From the NCBI GenBank assembly GCA_020632995.1, contig JACKEN010000018.1:1-64000 (forward strand): DNA of 64,000 nt, written 5' to 3'. Positions 39,124 through 46,700 of this stretch are shown here, in pieces. The notes beneath the pieces are model-generated. The model did no database searches, was not told the DNA's origin, and saw nothing but the letters and a program-made list of their open reading frames with translations. Origin of the DNA: Deltaproteobacteria bacterium. Lineage in GTDB: Bacteria > Myxococcota > Kuafuiibacteriia > Kuafuiibacteriales > Kuafuiibacteriaceae. The stretch's first letter is position 1, and each line of letters starts with the position of its first letter. Made by a program: the position numbers and the translations under genes.

Positions 39124-39342
39124 CTATTCGTCGAGGTCCTTCCACCAGCGCAGGAACTCGTCGAACTCGATCTTCCCGTTCTTGTCGAGATCGATCGCCT
39201 GCAACCCGACCTTCGCTTCGTCCTCGGTGAAGCGGCCCTCGTCGAGCGCGTCGAGGAGCGCGCCGAACTCGTCCGGGTCGATCGTCCCGTTTCCGTCGTG
39301 GTCGTAGTGATCGAAGATCTCTCGGATCTCGTCGATGTCCAT
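39124..39342 (-). CDS. Small two-EF-hand protein
   Basis: 72 residues from the ATG at 39342; in-frame codons extend upstream to 39450 but that part is not EF-hand-like. Two canonical 12-residue calcium loops occur: 14-25 (Asp-x-Asp-x-Asn-x-Thr ... Glu) and 51-62 (Asp-x-Asp-x-Asn-x-Lys ... Glu). The whole chain is thus one EF-hand pair, a calmodulin-lobe-sized calcium buffer or sensor in the cytoplasm. TAGATC lies 13 bases before the ATG. It converges with the PurA-like gene three bases away. Confidence 0.8.
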   Translation of the reverse strand: MDIDEIREIFDHYDHDGNGTIDPDEFGALLDALDEGRFTEDEAKVGLQAIDLDKNGKIEFDEFLRWWKDLDE

Positions 39343-39514
39343 CGACGGAGATCTAGCAGACCCGCTCGCGGGTGGCGACGCCCCCATGCGACCCCCCTGG
39401 CCCCGGACGTCGCAGGTCAGCTTGCGGAGGCCTTGGCCCCGGTGAGCCAACGGGACTTCGGGCGGGCGAGGTCACCGCTTGCCCAACCGGGCCCGGCGCG
39501 CCACCATCTCGGTG

Positions 39515-40744
39515 ATGACTGGGCGCTTCGGGCTCCTGTTCGCCACCCTGGCGAGGAGCGGGGTGCGGGCGGCGGGGCCCGCCCTGGGCCCGGTCTACGT
39601 GGGGGTGTTCATCGGGGGCGCGGTCCTCTTCGGCCCCTCCGGGATGACCGCCCGCGACGCGTGTCAGGCGATGCGCGGCGCCCCCTGGGTGGGGGCGGCG
39701 CTCTGGCTGGCCTGGCTCCTGGCCCTCCTGCCCGGGGTCCGCGCGCTGATCGGCGCGCGCGACGCGGCGTGGCTGAGGAGCCAGCCGGTGCCGGGGTGGT
39801 GGCTCTGGCTGAGCCAGGGCGCCCTCCTGTTCGCGGCCGAGGGGCCGTGGATCCTCCTGTGGGGCCGCGGCGAGGGGCCGCTGGTCGGGGCAGCGGCAGG
39901 CCTCGTCGCCACCGCGCTGCACGCCGCCGCGGTGTCCCGGGCCCCGGGGCTCGGCCACCGGCTGGCCGCCCTCGCGGCGGGGCTGGCCTGGCTCGCACCC
40001 GCCCCGTTCGCCCTGGGCGCGGGGGCGCTGGTCGCGCCGGTGGTGGTGCGCGCGGCCTGGCGCCACGCACACTCGGCCTCCGCGCCGCTCCGCTCGGCCC
40101 GGCTCAGGGGCGGGGCGACCCTCGCGCTCGCCCAGCTCATCGGCCTGGCGTGGCTGCGCGCGCGCCGGGCCCGGCTGGTGCGCTCGGGGCTGTGGGCGGC
40201 CCTCGGCGCGGGCATGAGCGTCCTCGGGGCGGTGAACAACCACCTCGGGCCCGAACGCGCGGTGGTGGTCTCGCTCTCGGTGGGGGGCGCGTGCCTCGTC
40301 CTGGCCCTGGCCGGCCTCGCTCGGGACACCCTCGCGGCCGAGGCGGACCTCGCCTGGCTCACCGCGTCCTCCGGGGTCGCCCCCCGGGTCCGGGTGGGCG
40401 CAAGCCTGCTTGCCATGCTCGCGGCCGGCCTCGGCCTCGGGGTGCTCCACGCCGCGGTGGTCGGCCCCCTGTGCCTGCCCGGCGTCGCGCCGATCGCCCG
40501 CCTGCTCGGGCTCTGGGCGGGTTGGGGCGCCGGCCTCGCCGCGTTCGTCTACCTGGGGCTGCGCTCGGTCGAGGCGCGCGCGCCGGCGGGCAAGAGCCGC
40601 GCGTTCTGGATCATCGGGCCGGGGGTGCTCGCCTCGATCCTAGCGCCCTCGCTCGCGGGGGAGGCGGCGGTGGGCTGGGCCCTGGCCGGCGCCACCGCGC
40701 TCTGCCCGGCGGTGCTCCTCGGCCGCCGTCGGGGGCGCGGGTGA
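39515..40744 (+). CDS. Membrane component of an ABC transporter
   Basis: 409 residues from the ATG at 39515 (an in-frame GTG lies at 39512). About ten hydrophobic Ala/Leu/Gly-rich segments and almost no polar domain; no family recognised by motif. Its stop overlaps the start of the ATPase gene (GTGA), so it is the likely permease of that pair. It looks like an ABC-2-like exporter of unknown substrate. Confidence 0.65.
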   Translation: MTGRFGLLFATLARSGVRAAGPALGPVYVGVFIGGAVLFGPSGMTARDACQAMRGAPWVGAALWLAWLLALLPGVRALIGARDAAWLRSQPVPGWWLWLSQGALLFAAEGPWILLWGRGEGPLVGAAAGLVATALHAAAVSRAPGLGHRLAALAAGLAWLAPAPFALGAGALVAPVVVRAAWRHAHSASAPLRSARLRGGATLALAQLIGLAWLRARRARLVRSGLWAALGAGMSVLGAVNNHLGPERAVVVSLSVGGACLVLALAGLARDTLAAEADLAWLTASSGVAPRVRVGASLLAMLAAGLGLGVLHAAVVGPLCLPGVAPIARLLGLWAGWGAGLAAFVYLGLRSVEARAPAGKSRAFWIIGPGVLASILAPSLAGEAAVGWALAGATALCPAVLLGRRRGRG

Positions 40745-41394
40745 GGGTCGCGCGGCTGCGGGTGGAGGGGGTCTCGAAGCGCTTCGGCGCCCGCGAGGTG
40801 CTCGACGCGGTCTCGCTCGACCTGCTGGGGCCCGCGGCCTGGGCCCTGTTGGGGCCGAACGGGGCGGGCAAGTCCACCCTCCTGCAGGTGCTCGCCGGCC
40901 TGGTGCCGGCGGACGCCGGGCAGGCGTGGCTGGACGACGCGCCGCTCCTCGACGGCCCGCCCGAGGTGCGGCGGGCGGTCGGCTACGTGCCGGAGTCCAC
41001 CGAGCTGTTGCCGTACCTCACGGTGGCGGAGGTGGTCCGGGTGGCGGCCACCCTGCGGGGGGCAGGTGAGCCTGCGCCCGAGCTGCTCGAGCGCCTGGGC
41101 GTGCAAGACTTCCTGCATCAGCGGATCGCCAGCCTCTCCCTCGGTCAGCGCCGCCGCGGGCTCATCCTGGCCGGGTTGGTGGGCGACCCGGGGCTCCTCC
41201 TCCTCGACGAGCCGACCAACGGCCTGGATCCGCCCGCGGTCGAGATGCTGGGGCGCCTGATCCGGGATCTGGTCGCAGAGGGGCGGATGGTGCTCTTCGT
41301 GACCCACGACCTGGGCCTGGTGGAGGCGGCGGGGGCGGAGGTGCTGCGGCTCGAGGCGGGGGTGCTCCGCGCCCCATTGAGCTCACACGGATAG
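40741..41394 (+). CDS. ABC transporter ATP-binding protein
   Basis: 217 residues from the GTG at 40741, on the short side for the family. Walker A GPNGAGKST is at about 41-49. The signature reads Leu-Ser-Leu-Gly-Gln-Arg-Arg-Arg in place of LSGGQ. Walker B is Leu-Leu-Leu-Leu-Asp-Glu-Pro-Thr-Asn-Gly-Leu-Asp, and the switch His is in Val-Thr-His-Asp. It powers the upstream membrane partner. An iterated-palindrome copy (41403) sits nine bases after the stop. Confidence 0.88.
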   Translation: MRVARLRVEGVSKRFGAREVLDAVSLDLLGPAAWALLGPNGAGKSTLLQVLAGLVPADAGQAWLDDAPLLDGPPEVRRAVGYVPESTELLPYLTVAEVVRVAATLRGAGEPAPELLERLGVQDFLHQRIASLSLGQRRRGLILAGLVGDPGLLLLDEPTNGLDPPAVEMLGRLIRDLVAEGRMVLFVTHDLGLVEAAGAEVLRLEAGVLRAPLSSHG

Positions 41395-41467
41395 GGCGAA
41401 CCGCAGGTCGACTTGCGGTGGTCGTCGGGATGGTCGTCGACTGCGGGTTGCGGCATGCTCGCCTGGC

Positions 41468-42190
41468 ATGAGCGACCGAAGGGTGCTGATCACGGGAGCG
41501 TCTCGTGGGATCGGGTTGGAGCTGGTGAAACAGCACCTGGCGTCGGGCGACCGGGTGGTGGCGAGCTGCCGCAGTCGCGACAAGGCGACGGCGCTGTCGG
41601 CGCTCGCCGAGAGCAGCGGGGCGCGGCTCAACGTCGTCGCGCTCGACGTCGGCGACCCTGCCTCCATCGCCCGCGCCGCTGACGAGGTTGAGGCCAGCTG
41701 CGGCGCCCTCGATCTGCTGTGGTCCAACGCCGGGATCTATCCGGGTTCGCCGGGCACCGAGGTGCAGGAGCAGCCCTTCGGTGAGCTCACGATGGAGGAG
41801 GGGCTGGAGGTGCTCCGGGTCAACGCGGTCGGCGCGTTGATGGTCGCCCAGGCCTTCTGGCCCATGCTGACGCGCGGGCGGGACCCCAAGCTCGCGGTGG
41901 TGTCCTCCGGCTACGGCTCGGTGGGCGACAACCACGGGACCCCGTTCTGGTACGGCGCCTCCAAGGCCGCGCTCAACATGCTGCACCGCTCCCTCGCCTT
42001 CGACCCGGCTGGCCGGGGCGTGGTGGTCCTGCTGCTCTCCCCGGGGTGGACCGCCACGGACATGGGCGGGCCCCGCGCGCCCGACCCCCTCGTGCCGGTG
42101 GTGGAGGGCCTCCGCCAGGTCGTCGAGCGCGCCACCGCAGTCGACACCGGCGCGTTCCTCGACTGGCGTGGTGAGGCGGTGCCCTTCTGA
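41468..42190 (+). CDS. Short-chain dehydrogenase/reductase
   Basis: 240 residues. The N-terminal Rossmann motif TGASRGIG, the Asn in Ser-Asn-Ala-Gly, the catalytic Ser-Ser and Tyr-Gly-Ala-Ser-Lys, and Ser-Pro-Gly-Trp-Thr-Ala-Thr are all present, so it is a catalytically complete NAD(P)-dependent classical SDR. The substrate is not evident; it resembles the C-factor/carbonyl reductase-like group. It converges with the GyrI-like gene. Confidence 0.85.
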   Translation: MSDRRVLITGASRGIGLELVKQHLASGDRVVASCRSRDKATALSALAESSGARLNVVALDVGDPASIARAADEVEASCGALDLLWSNAGIYPGSPGTEVQEQPFGELTMEEGLEVLRVNAVGALMVAQAFWPMLTRGRDPKLAVVSSGYGSVGDNHGTPFWYGASKAALNMLHRSLAFDPAGRGVVVLLLSPGWTATDMGGPRAPDPLVPVVEGLRQVVERATAVDTGAFLDWRGEAVPF

Positions 42191-42200
42191 CGCAGTGGCC

Positions 42201-42686
42201 TCAGCCCGCCTTCGCCGGCCGCACCGGCAGGTAGAGCTGCGCCTTGGCGCTCGCCGCGTCCGAGACGTCGGTGGGGCCGGTGGTGTGGATCTCCCACGGC
42301 GGCCCCGCCGGCTCCAGGCCCTGCTCGCGGGCCCAGCGCGCCAGCTCGCGGTGGGCCTTGTCGAGGTCGCGGTAGGCGCCGGTGTACAGCGCCCGGGCCA
42401 CCCGCCCGCCGGGGAGGCGCTCGACCCGGGGCTCGCCCTCTGCGCCCGCGGCGAAGCGCGAGGGGTCGGGGACGCACGTCCCGGCCAACACCTCGATCTG
42501 CTCGGGGGTGCGGCGCAGCCGGCGCACCACCGGCGCCCCCGCGCCGGCCCCCGCGGCCAGGGCGAGGTTCGTGACCCGGGCGAGGGCCTCGCCGAGGGCG
42601 GCGCCCAGGCCCTCGAGGGTCGCGGTCACCCGCACCGTCAAGATGGGTTGCGGGGGGACGTCCATCAGCTCCACGGAAGTCAGCAT
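42201..42686 (-). CDS. GyrI-like/effector-binding domain protein
   Basis: 161 residues from the ATG at 42686. Two alpha/beta repeats are typical of the GyrI/Bacterial-transcription-activator effector-binding (SOUL-like) fold: one around Val-Arg-Val-Thr-Ala-Thr-Leu-Glu-Gly, the second around Ala-Arg-Ala-Leu-Tyr-Thr-Gly-Ala-Tyr with Trp-Glu-Ile-His-Thr-Thr-Gly-Pro. There is no DNA-binding domain, so it is a stand-alone small-molecule-binding protein. It starts seven bases after the large ASH-repeat lipoprotein gene and is likely co-transcribed. Confidence 0.7.
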   Translation of the reverse strand: MLTSVELMDVPPQPILTVRVTATLEGLGAALGEALARVTNLALAAGAGAGAPVVRRLRRTPEQIEVLAGTCVPDPSRFAAGAEGEPRVERLPGGRVARALYTGAYRDLDKAHRELARWAREQGLEPAGPPWEIHTTGPTDVSDAASAKAQLYLPVRPAKAG

Positions 42687-42693
42687 CGTTGCC

Positions 42694-45600
42694 TCACAGG
42701 CTGAGCGCGAGGAGCGCCAGCATCCGGCGCACCAGCGGGTCGGCCACCGCGGCCGAGTCGTGCAGGGTGGTGTAGAGCACGGCGCCGGTCGTGGCACCAG
42801 GGCGGTAGCGGATCACCACCGGGGCCAGGCCCTGCCCGAGGCCCGTGGTGGGGCCCACCGCGAGGACCTCGGCCCCCGGGCCGGCCGCCTCCACCACCGC
42901 GTAGTCGCCGTCGAGGGCCACCGGCAAGCGGCCTTGCGACAGCCCCAGGAGGAGCTCGGGGGCGAGGAGCTGGGCCGAGAACTCGAGGACCCGCCCCACC
43001 TCTGCCGCGTCCTGGGTGGCGTCGTCCCCCGCGAGGGCGAGAGCCTCGGGGAAGGCCGCCTCCACCAGGTCGTAGGCCAGGTCGGACACGTAGACGCTCC
43101 CGCCCGCGAACACGAAGCGCCGCAGGTTCTCGGCCACCTCCGGATCTCGGGCGTCGTGAGCGCCGCAGTTGATGAAGAGCAGGTCGACGCGGTCGGCGAG
43201 GTCCGGATCGAGGAGCACCTGCGCGGTGTTGGTGACCCCGGGGACCGAGACGTGGTTGATCCCGACCGAGGCGAGCACGTCCTCGACGTGATCGAAGGCC
43301 CCGAGCACCACCGCCACCCGGGACGGCTCCGGGGGCGCAAGGCAGGTTGCGACGGGGAGGGCGGAGGTGCGCCCCGCGCTCACCGTGAGCGCGGTCTCGG
43401 CGGTGTAGTGCCCGCGGCGAACGCTCACCCGGGCGAGGCCGGGGGCGAGGCAGGCGCTGAGGAAGCGCCCGCCCTCGTCGACCCGGCTGGTGGTGCGCTG
43501 GCCGTCCGCGCCCACCACCGTCACCTCCGCCCCCATCGCGGGGCCGAGGCCGGCGGGGAGGCAGATCTCCCCCGTGACGCGGGCGCAGTCCGTGGTCACC
43601 GCCTGGCCGGTCACCGGCACCCGCACCGCGGCGGGCAGCAGGTTGGAGCGCAAGGTGACCTGCGCCTGTAGGGTGCCCGGCTCGGTGGGGGTCCAGCGCA
43701 GCCGCACCTGGGTCGCCTCGCCCGGCCGCAGGTTGAAGGGGAGGGGGGGCGCGAGCACCTGCAGGCCGGCCGCCGCGCCCAGCACCGAGACGTCGGCGAG
43801 GGTGTGGGGCTGCTCCCCGGTGTTGTGGACGTGGACGGTGCGCTCCTGGCTCGACCCCACCGGCCGCGTGTCGAAGGCCACCGCGCTCGGGAACACCACC
43901 AGGTCGCTCTCCGCCGCGACACCCTGGAGCGGGGCCTCCAGGGCCCCCAGGGCGTCGTGGGGGACGTCCACCCGGAACACCGCCTGGTGGCCGTCCTCCG
44001 AGGACGGCGCGGTGGGGGCGTAGCGGATCCGGAAGCTGCGCGTCTGGCCGGGGCCGAGCACCCCGCTGCGGGGCGGCGCGGCCTCGAAGCTGAAGCTCGG
44101 GTCTCCTGCCAGGCGCGGGTCGAACCACGCGCAGGCGGCGTCGGTGCCCGCCTGGAGGGTGACGTCGGCCGACAGCTGGCTCCCCACCCGGACCAGCCCG
44201 AAGCTCGCCGCCTCGGGGCTGAGCCGCGCGGTGCAGTGCCCGGCGGGGAGGCCCACCCCCTCCAGCACCACGTCCAGCCGCGGCTGGTCCGCGTCGTCGC
44301 TCAGGATGTGCAGGAGGGCCTGCGTGTCGCCGAGGGCGGCGGGGGTGAAGAGCAGGTGCAATTCAGCCTGCGCGCCGGGCTCGAGCCGCGCGGGCAGGGT
44401 CGAGCCGAGGGCGAAGCCGGCGTCCTGGAGCGCGAGCTGGGCGCCGGTCAGGGTGAGGGGCGCGGTCCCCGCGTTCAGCACCGTCAAGCTCCGGAGCTGG
44501 GGGGCGCCGCCCACCACCGCGCCGCCGAAGTAGAGCAGGGTCGTCGAGACGCGCACGTCGGGCCCGCCGCCCTGGCCGCTGAGGGCCACGCTGGTCTGGG
44601 TGAGGCCCACGTCGCCCTCGAGCACCTCCCAGGTGAGCTGGGCCGACCGCTGGACCGCGTCCTGGGGTTGGAAGGTCACCGAGAGCCCGAGCTCCGCCCC
44701 CGCGGCCAGGGTGAGCGGGAGCACCGGCGGGTCGGCAAAGAAGGGCCCGACCTCGGGATCCACCACCGCGGACTGGAGCACGATCGCCTCGCTCGAGATG
44801 TTGCTGCAGGAGAGCCTGCGGCTCACCGCGGAGCCGACGTTGACGGCGCCGAACGCGAGCGCGCCCGGAGTGCACACCAGGGAGGCGGGCACCCCCTCGC
44901 CCGACAGCTGCACGATGCGCTGGCAGCCGAGGCACGCCCCCTCGACCAGCAGGCGCGCTCGGGCTGCTCCCGGCGCGTCGGGGGCGAAGGTCACCGGGAG
45001 CTCGGCCGAGGCCCCCGAGGCGAGGGTGAGGGCGCGGGTGGGCAGCAGGGCCGAGAAGCCGGGGGTGCTCCCCTCGAGGGTGGCGGTGAAGGCGACCGGC
45101 TCCGGGTTGTGGCTGGTGATCCGCAGGACGGTGGTCCGGGTGTGCCCCACCCGCACCGAGCCGAAGGCCACCGGATCCGGCGTGACCTGGAGGGCCTCGG
45201 GCGCCACCGAGGCGGTGACCACCAGGATCCGCTGGGGGGTGGCGGCGCTGTCGGTGTCGATGGTGACGGTGGCCACGAGGGGCCCGGCCACCATGGGCTG
45301 CACGGTGAGGGCGAGGGGGCGGGTCTCGCCGCTGCCCAGGGTCGCCGCGGTGGTCGAGAGGCTCAGGGCGTCGTCGCTGGTGGCCGCGCGCCAGCGCAGC
45401 CCCGCGTTGCCCACGTTTGTGAGCGCCACGGTGCGGGTGGTGGCCTGCCCGAGCGGCAGGACGCCCAGGTCGACCACCCCGGGCTGCAGCTCCAGCGCCC
45501 CGGCCACGGACTTCACGTCGGCGCCCGGGCAGCCCGCCGCCCCCGCGGCCAGGGCGAGGCACGCCGCCCAGCTGCACCTCGGACCGCGCACGGGCCCCAT
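42694..45600 (-). CDS. Large lipoprotein with ASH/HYDIN-type repeats
   Basis: 968 residues from the ATG at 45600. The signal ends in Ala-Ala-Gly-Cys (about 22). At least six beta-sandwich units of about 105-110 residues follow (30-710), each starting with a Phe-Gly-x-Val-x-Val-Gly pattern and a Leu-x-Asn-x-Gly strand. These are hallmarks of ASPM/SPD-2/Hydin 'choice-of-anchor D' domains. A short carboxypeptidase-regulatory-like segment (about 715-770) comes next, then a Rossmann-like C-terminal domain (about 780-968) with Leu-Phe-Ile-Asn-Cys-Gly-Ala and Gly-Gly-Ser-Val-Tyr-Val-Ser-Asp, similar to class I amidotransferase-like folds. Surface adhesion or scaffolding is likely; the last domain's role is open. 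Confidence 0.75.
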   Translation of the reverse strand: MGPVRGPRCSWAACLALAAGAAGCPGADVKSVAGALELQPGVVDLGVLPLGQATTRTVALTNVGNAGLRWRAATSDDALSLSTTAATLGSGETRPLALTVQPMVAGPLVATVTIDTDSAATPQRILVVTASVAPEALQVTPDPVAFGSVRVGHTRTTVLRITSHNPEPVAFTATLEGSTPGFSALLPTRALTLASGASAELPVTFAPDAPGAARARLLVEGACLGCQRIVQLSGEGVPASLVCTPGALAFGAVNVGSAVSRRLSCSNISSEAIVLQSAVVDPEVGPFFADPPVLPLTLAAGAELGLSVTFQPQDAVQRSAQLTWEVLEGDVGLTQTSVALSGQGGGPDVRVSTTLLYFGGAVVGGAPQLRSLTVLNAGTAPLTLTGAQLALQDAGFALGSTLPARLEPGAQAELHLLFTPAALGDTQALLHILSDDADQPRLDVVLEGVGLPAGHCTARLSPEAASFGLVRVGSQLSADVTLQAGTDAACAWFDPRLAGDPSFSFEAAPPRSGVLGPGQTRSFRIRYAPTAPSSEDGHQAVFRVDVPHDALGALEAPLQGVAAESDLVVFPSAVAFDTRPVGSSQERTVHVHNTGEQPHTLADVSVLGAAAGLQVLAPPLPFNLRPGEATQVRLRWTPTEPGTLQAQVTLRSNLLPAAVRVPVTGQAVTTDCARVTGEICLPAGLGPAMGAEVTVVGADGQRTTSRVDEGGRFLSACLAPGLARVSVRRGHYTAETALTVSAGRTSALPVATCLAPPEPSRVAVVLGAFDHVEDVLASVGINHVSVPGVTNTAQVLLDPDLADRVDLLFINCGAHDARDPEVAENLRRFVFAGGSVYVSDLAYDLVEAAFPEALALAGDDATQDAAEVGRVLEFSAQLLAPELLLGLSQGRLPVALDGDYAVVEAAGPGAEVLAVGPTTGLGQGLAPVVIRYRPGATTGAVLYTTLHDSAAVADPLVRRMLALLALSL

Positions 45601-45645
45601 CGTACCAGACCCGGGCGCGCTTGGCGGGGGTCGACCGGGGGTGTG

Positions 45646-45666
45646 CCGGTTCCGCTGAAGAACCGG
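45646..45666. promoter_or_regulatory. Inverted repeat in a divergent promoter region
   Basis: CCGGTTC and GAACCGG form a perfect 7-bp inverted repeat with a 7-base gap, inside the 91-base space between the divergent ASH lipoprotein gene and the Pro-rich gene. A dimeric regulator site is plausible; a hairpin in the 45692 leader is the alternative. Confidence 0.4.
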
Positions 45667-45691
45667 TCGCGGTCCGCCGAACGGAGCAGAC

Positions 45692-46693
45692 GTGAGCGTC
45701 CCCTCCAACTCCATGACCTACTACCTCAAGGGTGGGGAGATCGTGGAGGCGCGCGTGACCTCCGACCCCGCGGACGTGGCGGTGGCGAAGCTCCGCTGGC
45801 TCGGGGTCCAGGTCTACAAGGGTGGCGACGGCGGGGTGATGGGGCAGATCCGGATCCAGCCCCTGCGCTACGCCCCCCTGCCTGGGGTCCGCCTCGAGGT
45901 CCACAACCGCTTCCGGGTCTTGGACGGCCACCGCCTCCAGGTGCTGGCCCCGTCGCCCCTTTCGCGGTGTCGGCCGGTCCCGTTCCTGGACCTGCAGTCC
46001 CACGAGCAGCTCGAACACGCCCTCGAGCGCAGCTGGCAGGAGGTCGTGGCGGAGGCCACCCAGGCCCTCACCTACGCGGCCGCGCTGGCCAAGGATGCCC
46101 ACCTCCTGATGGAGCCCTGGCGGATCGAGGGCACGGTGCGGGTGGGGCAGGACGACGTCCGGCTCCTCTTCTCGGCCCGTGGCGATCGGGCCTGCGTGTG
46201 CGGGCTCAACGGCCGCGCGCTGGTCCGGCAACCGAGCAACGCCCGCATCATCCTGCCGGTCCGCACCACCGCGCCCCGTGAGGAGCAGGTGGGCCTGTGG
46301 CGCTCCGCCATCGAGCAGGCCCGGGTGTGCGTGGGGCCGGAGCCCGAGGCGGTGCCGGAGCAGGCCGAGCTGAGCCTGGACCTGGCCTCACAGGACCTCG
46401 AGTCCTCCTACGGGCCCCGCGTGGTGCCCCAGCCCGCGGCCGTCCCGCCCCGCGCGCCCCCCGCGCAGACGGTGCCGACCCAGGTGGCCTCGGTGGCCCG
46501 GATGGCGCCGATCCCCCGGAGCGCGCCGCCCGCCCCCCTGCCCCAGGCGATCCCGAAGGCGCCGCGCTTCGCCCCGCCGCCCCGCCCGCCTCAGTCCGCC
46601 TTCCCTCCGGTCGACCTCGCCCGGGAGGACAGCCTGGACATCCTCTCACTCGACCTGTCCGGTGACCTGAGCTCCGGCGACCTGCCCGACTGA
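45692..46693 (+). CDS. Hypothetical protein with Pro-rich C-terminus
   Basis: 333 residues, GTG start. The first 225 residues form an unrecognised soluble domain with mixed strands and helices. Residues about 245-310 are Pro/Ala/Arg-rich and likely disordered. The tail ends in an acidic, Leu/Asp/Ser-rich motif (LDILSLDLSGDLSSGDL), which could be a short binding peptide. No signal peptide. It converges on the outer-membrane-like gene with 7 bases between stops. Function unknown. Confidence 0.6.
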   Translation: MSVPSNSMTYYLKGGEIVEARVTSDPADVAVAKLRWLGVQVYKGGDGGVMGQIRIQPLRYAPLPGVRLEVHNRFRVLDGHRLQVLAPSPLSRCRPVPFLDLQSHEQLEHALERSWQEVVAEATQALTYAAALAKDAHLLMEPWRIEGTVRVGQDDVRLLFSARGDRACVCGLNGRALVRQPSNARIILPVRTTAPREEQVGLWRSAIEQARVCVGPEPEAVPEQAELSLDLASQDLESSYGPRVVPQPAAVPPRAPPAQTVPTQVASVARMAPIPRSAPPAPLPQAIPKAPRFAPPPRPPQSAFPPVDLAREDSLDILSLDLSGDLSSGDLPD

Positions 46694-46700
46694 CGCGGCG

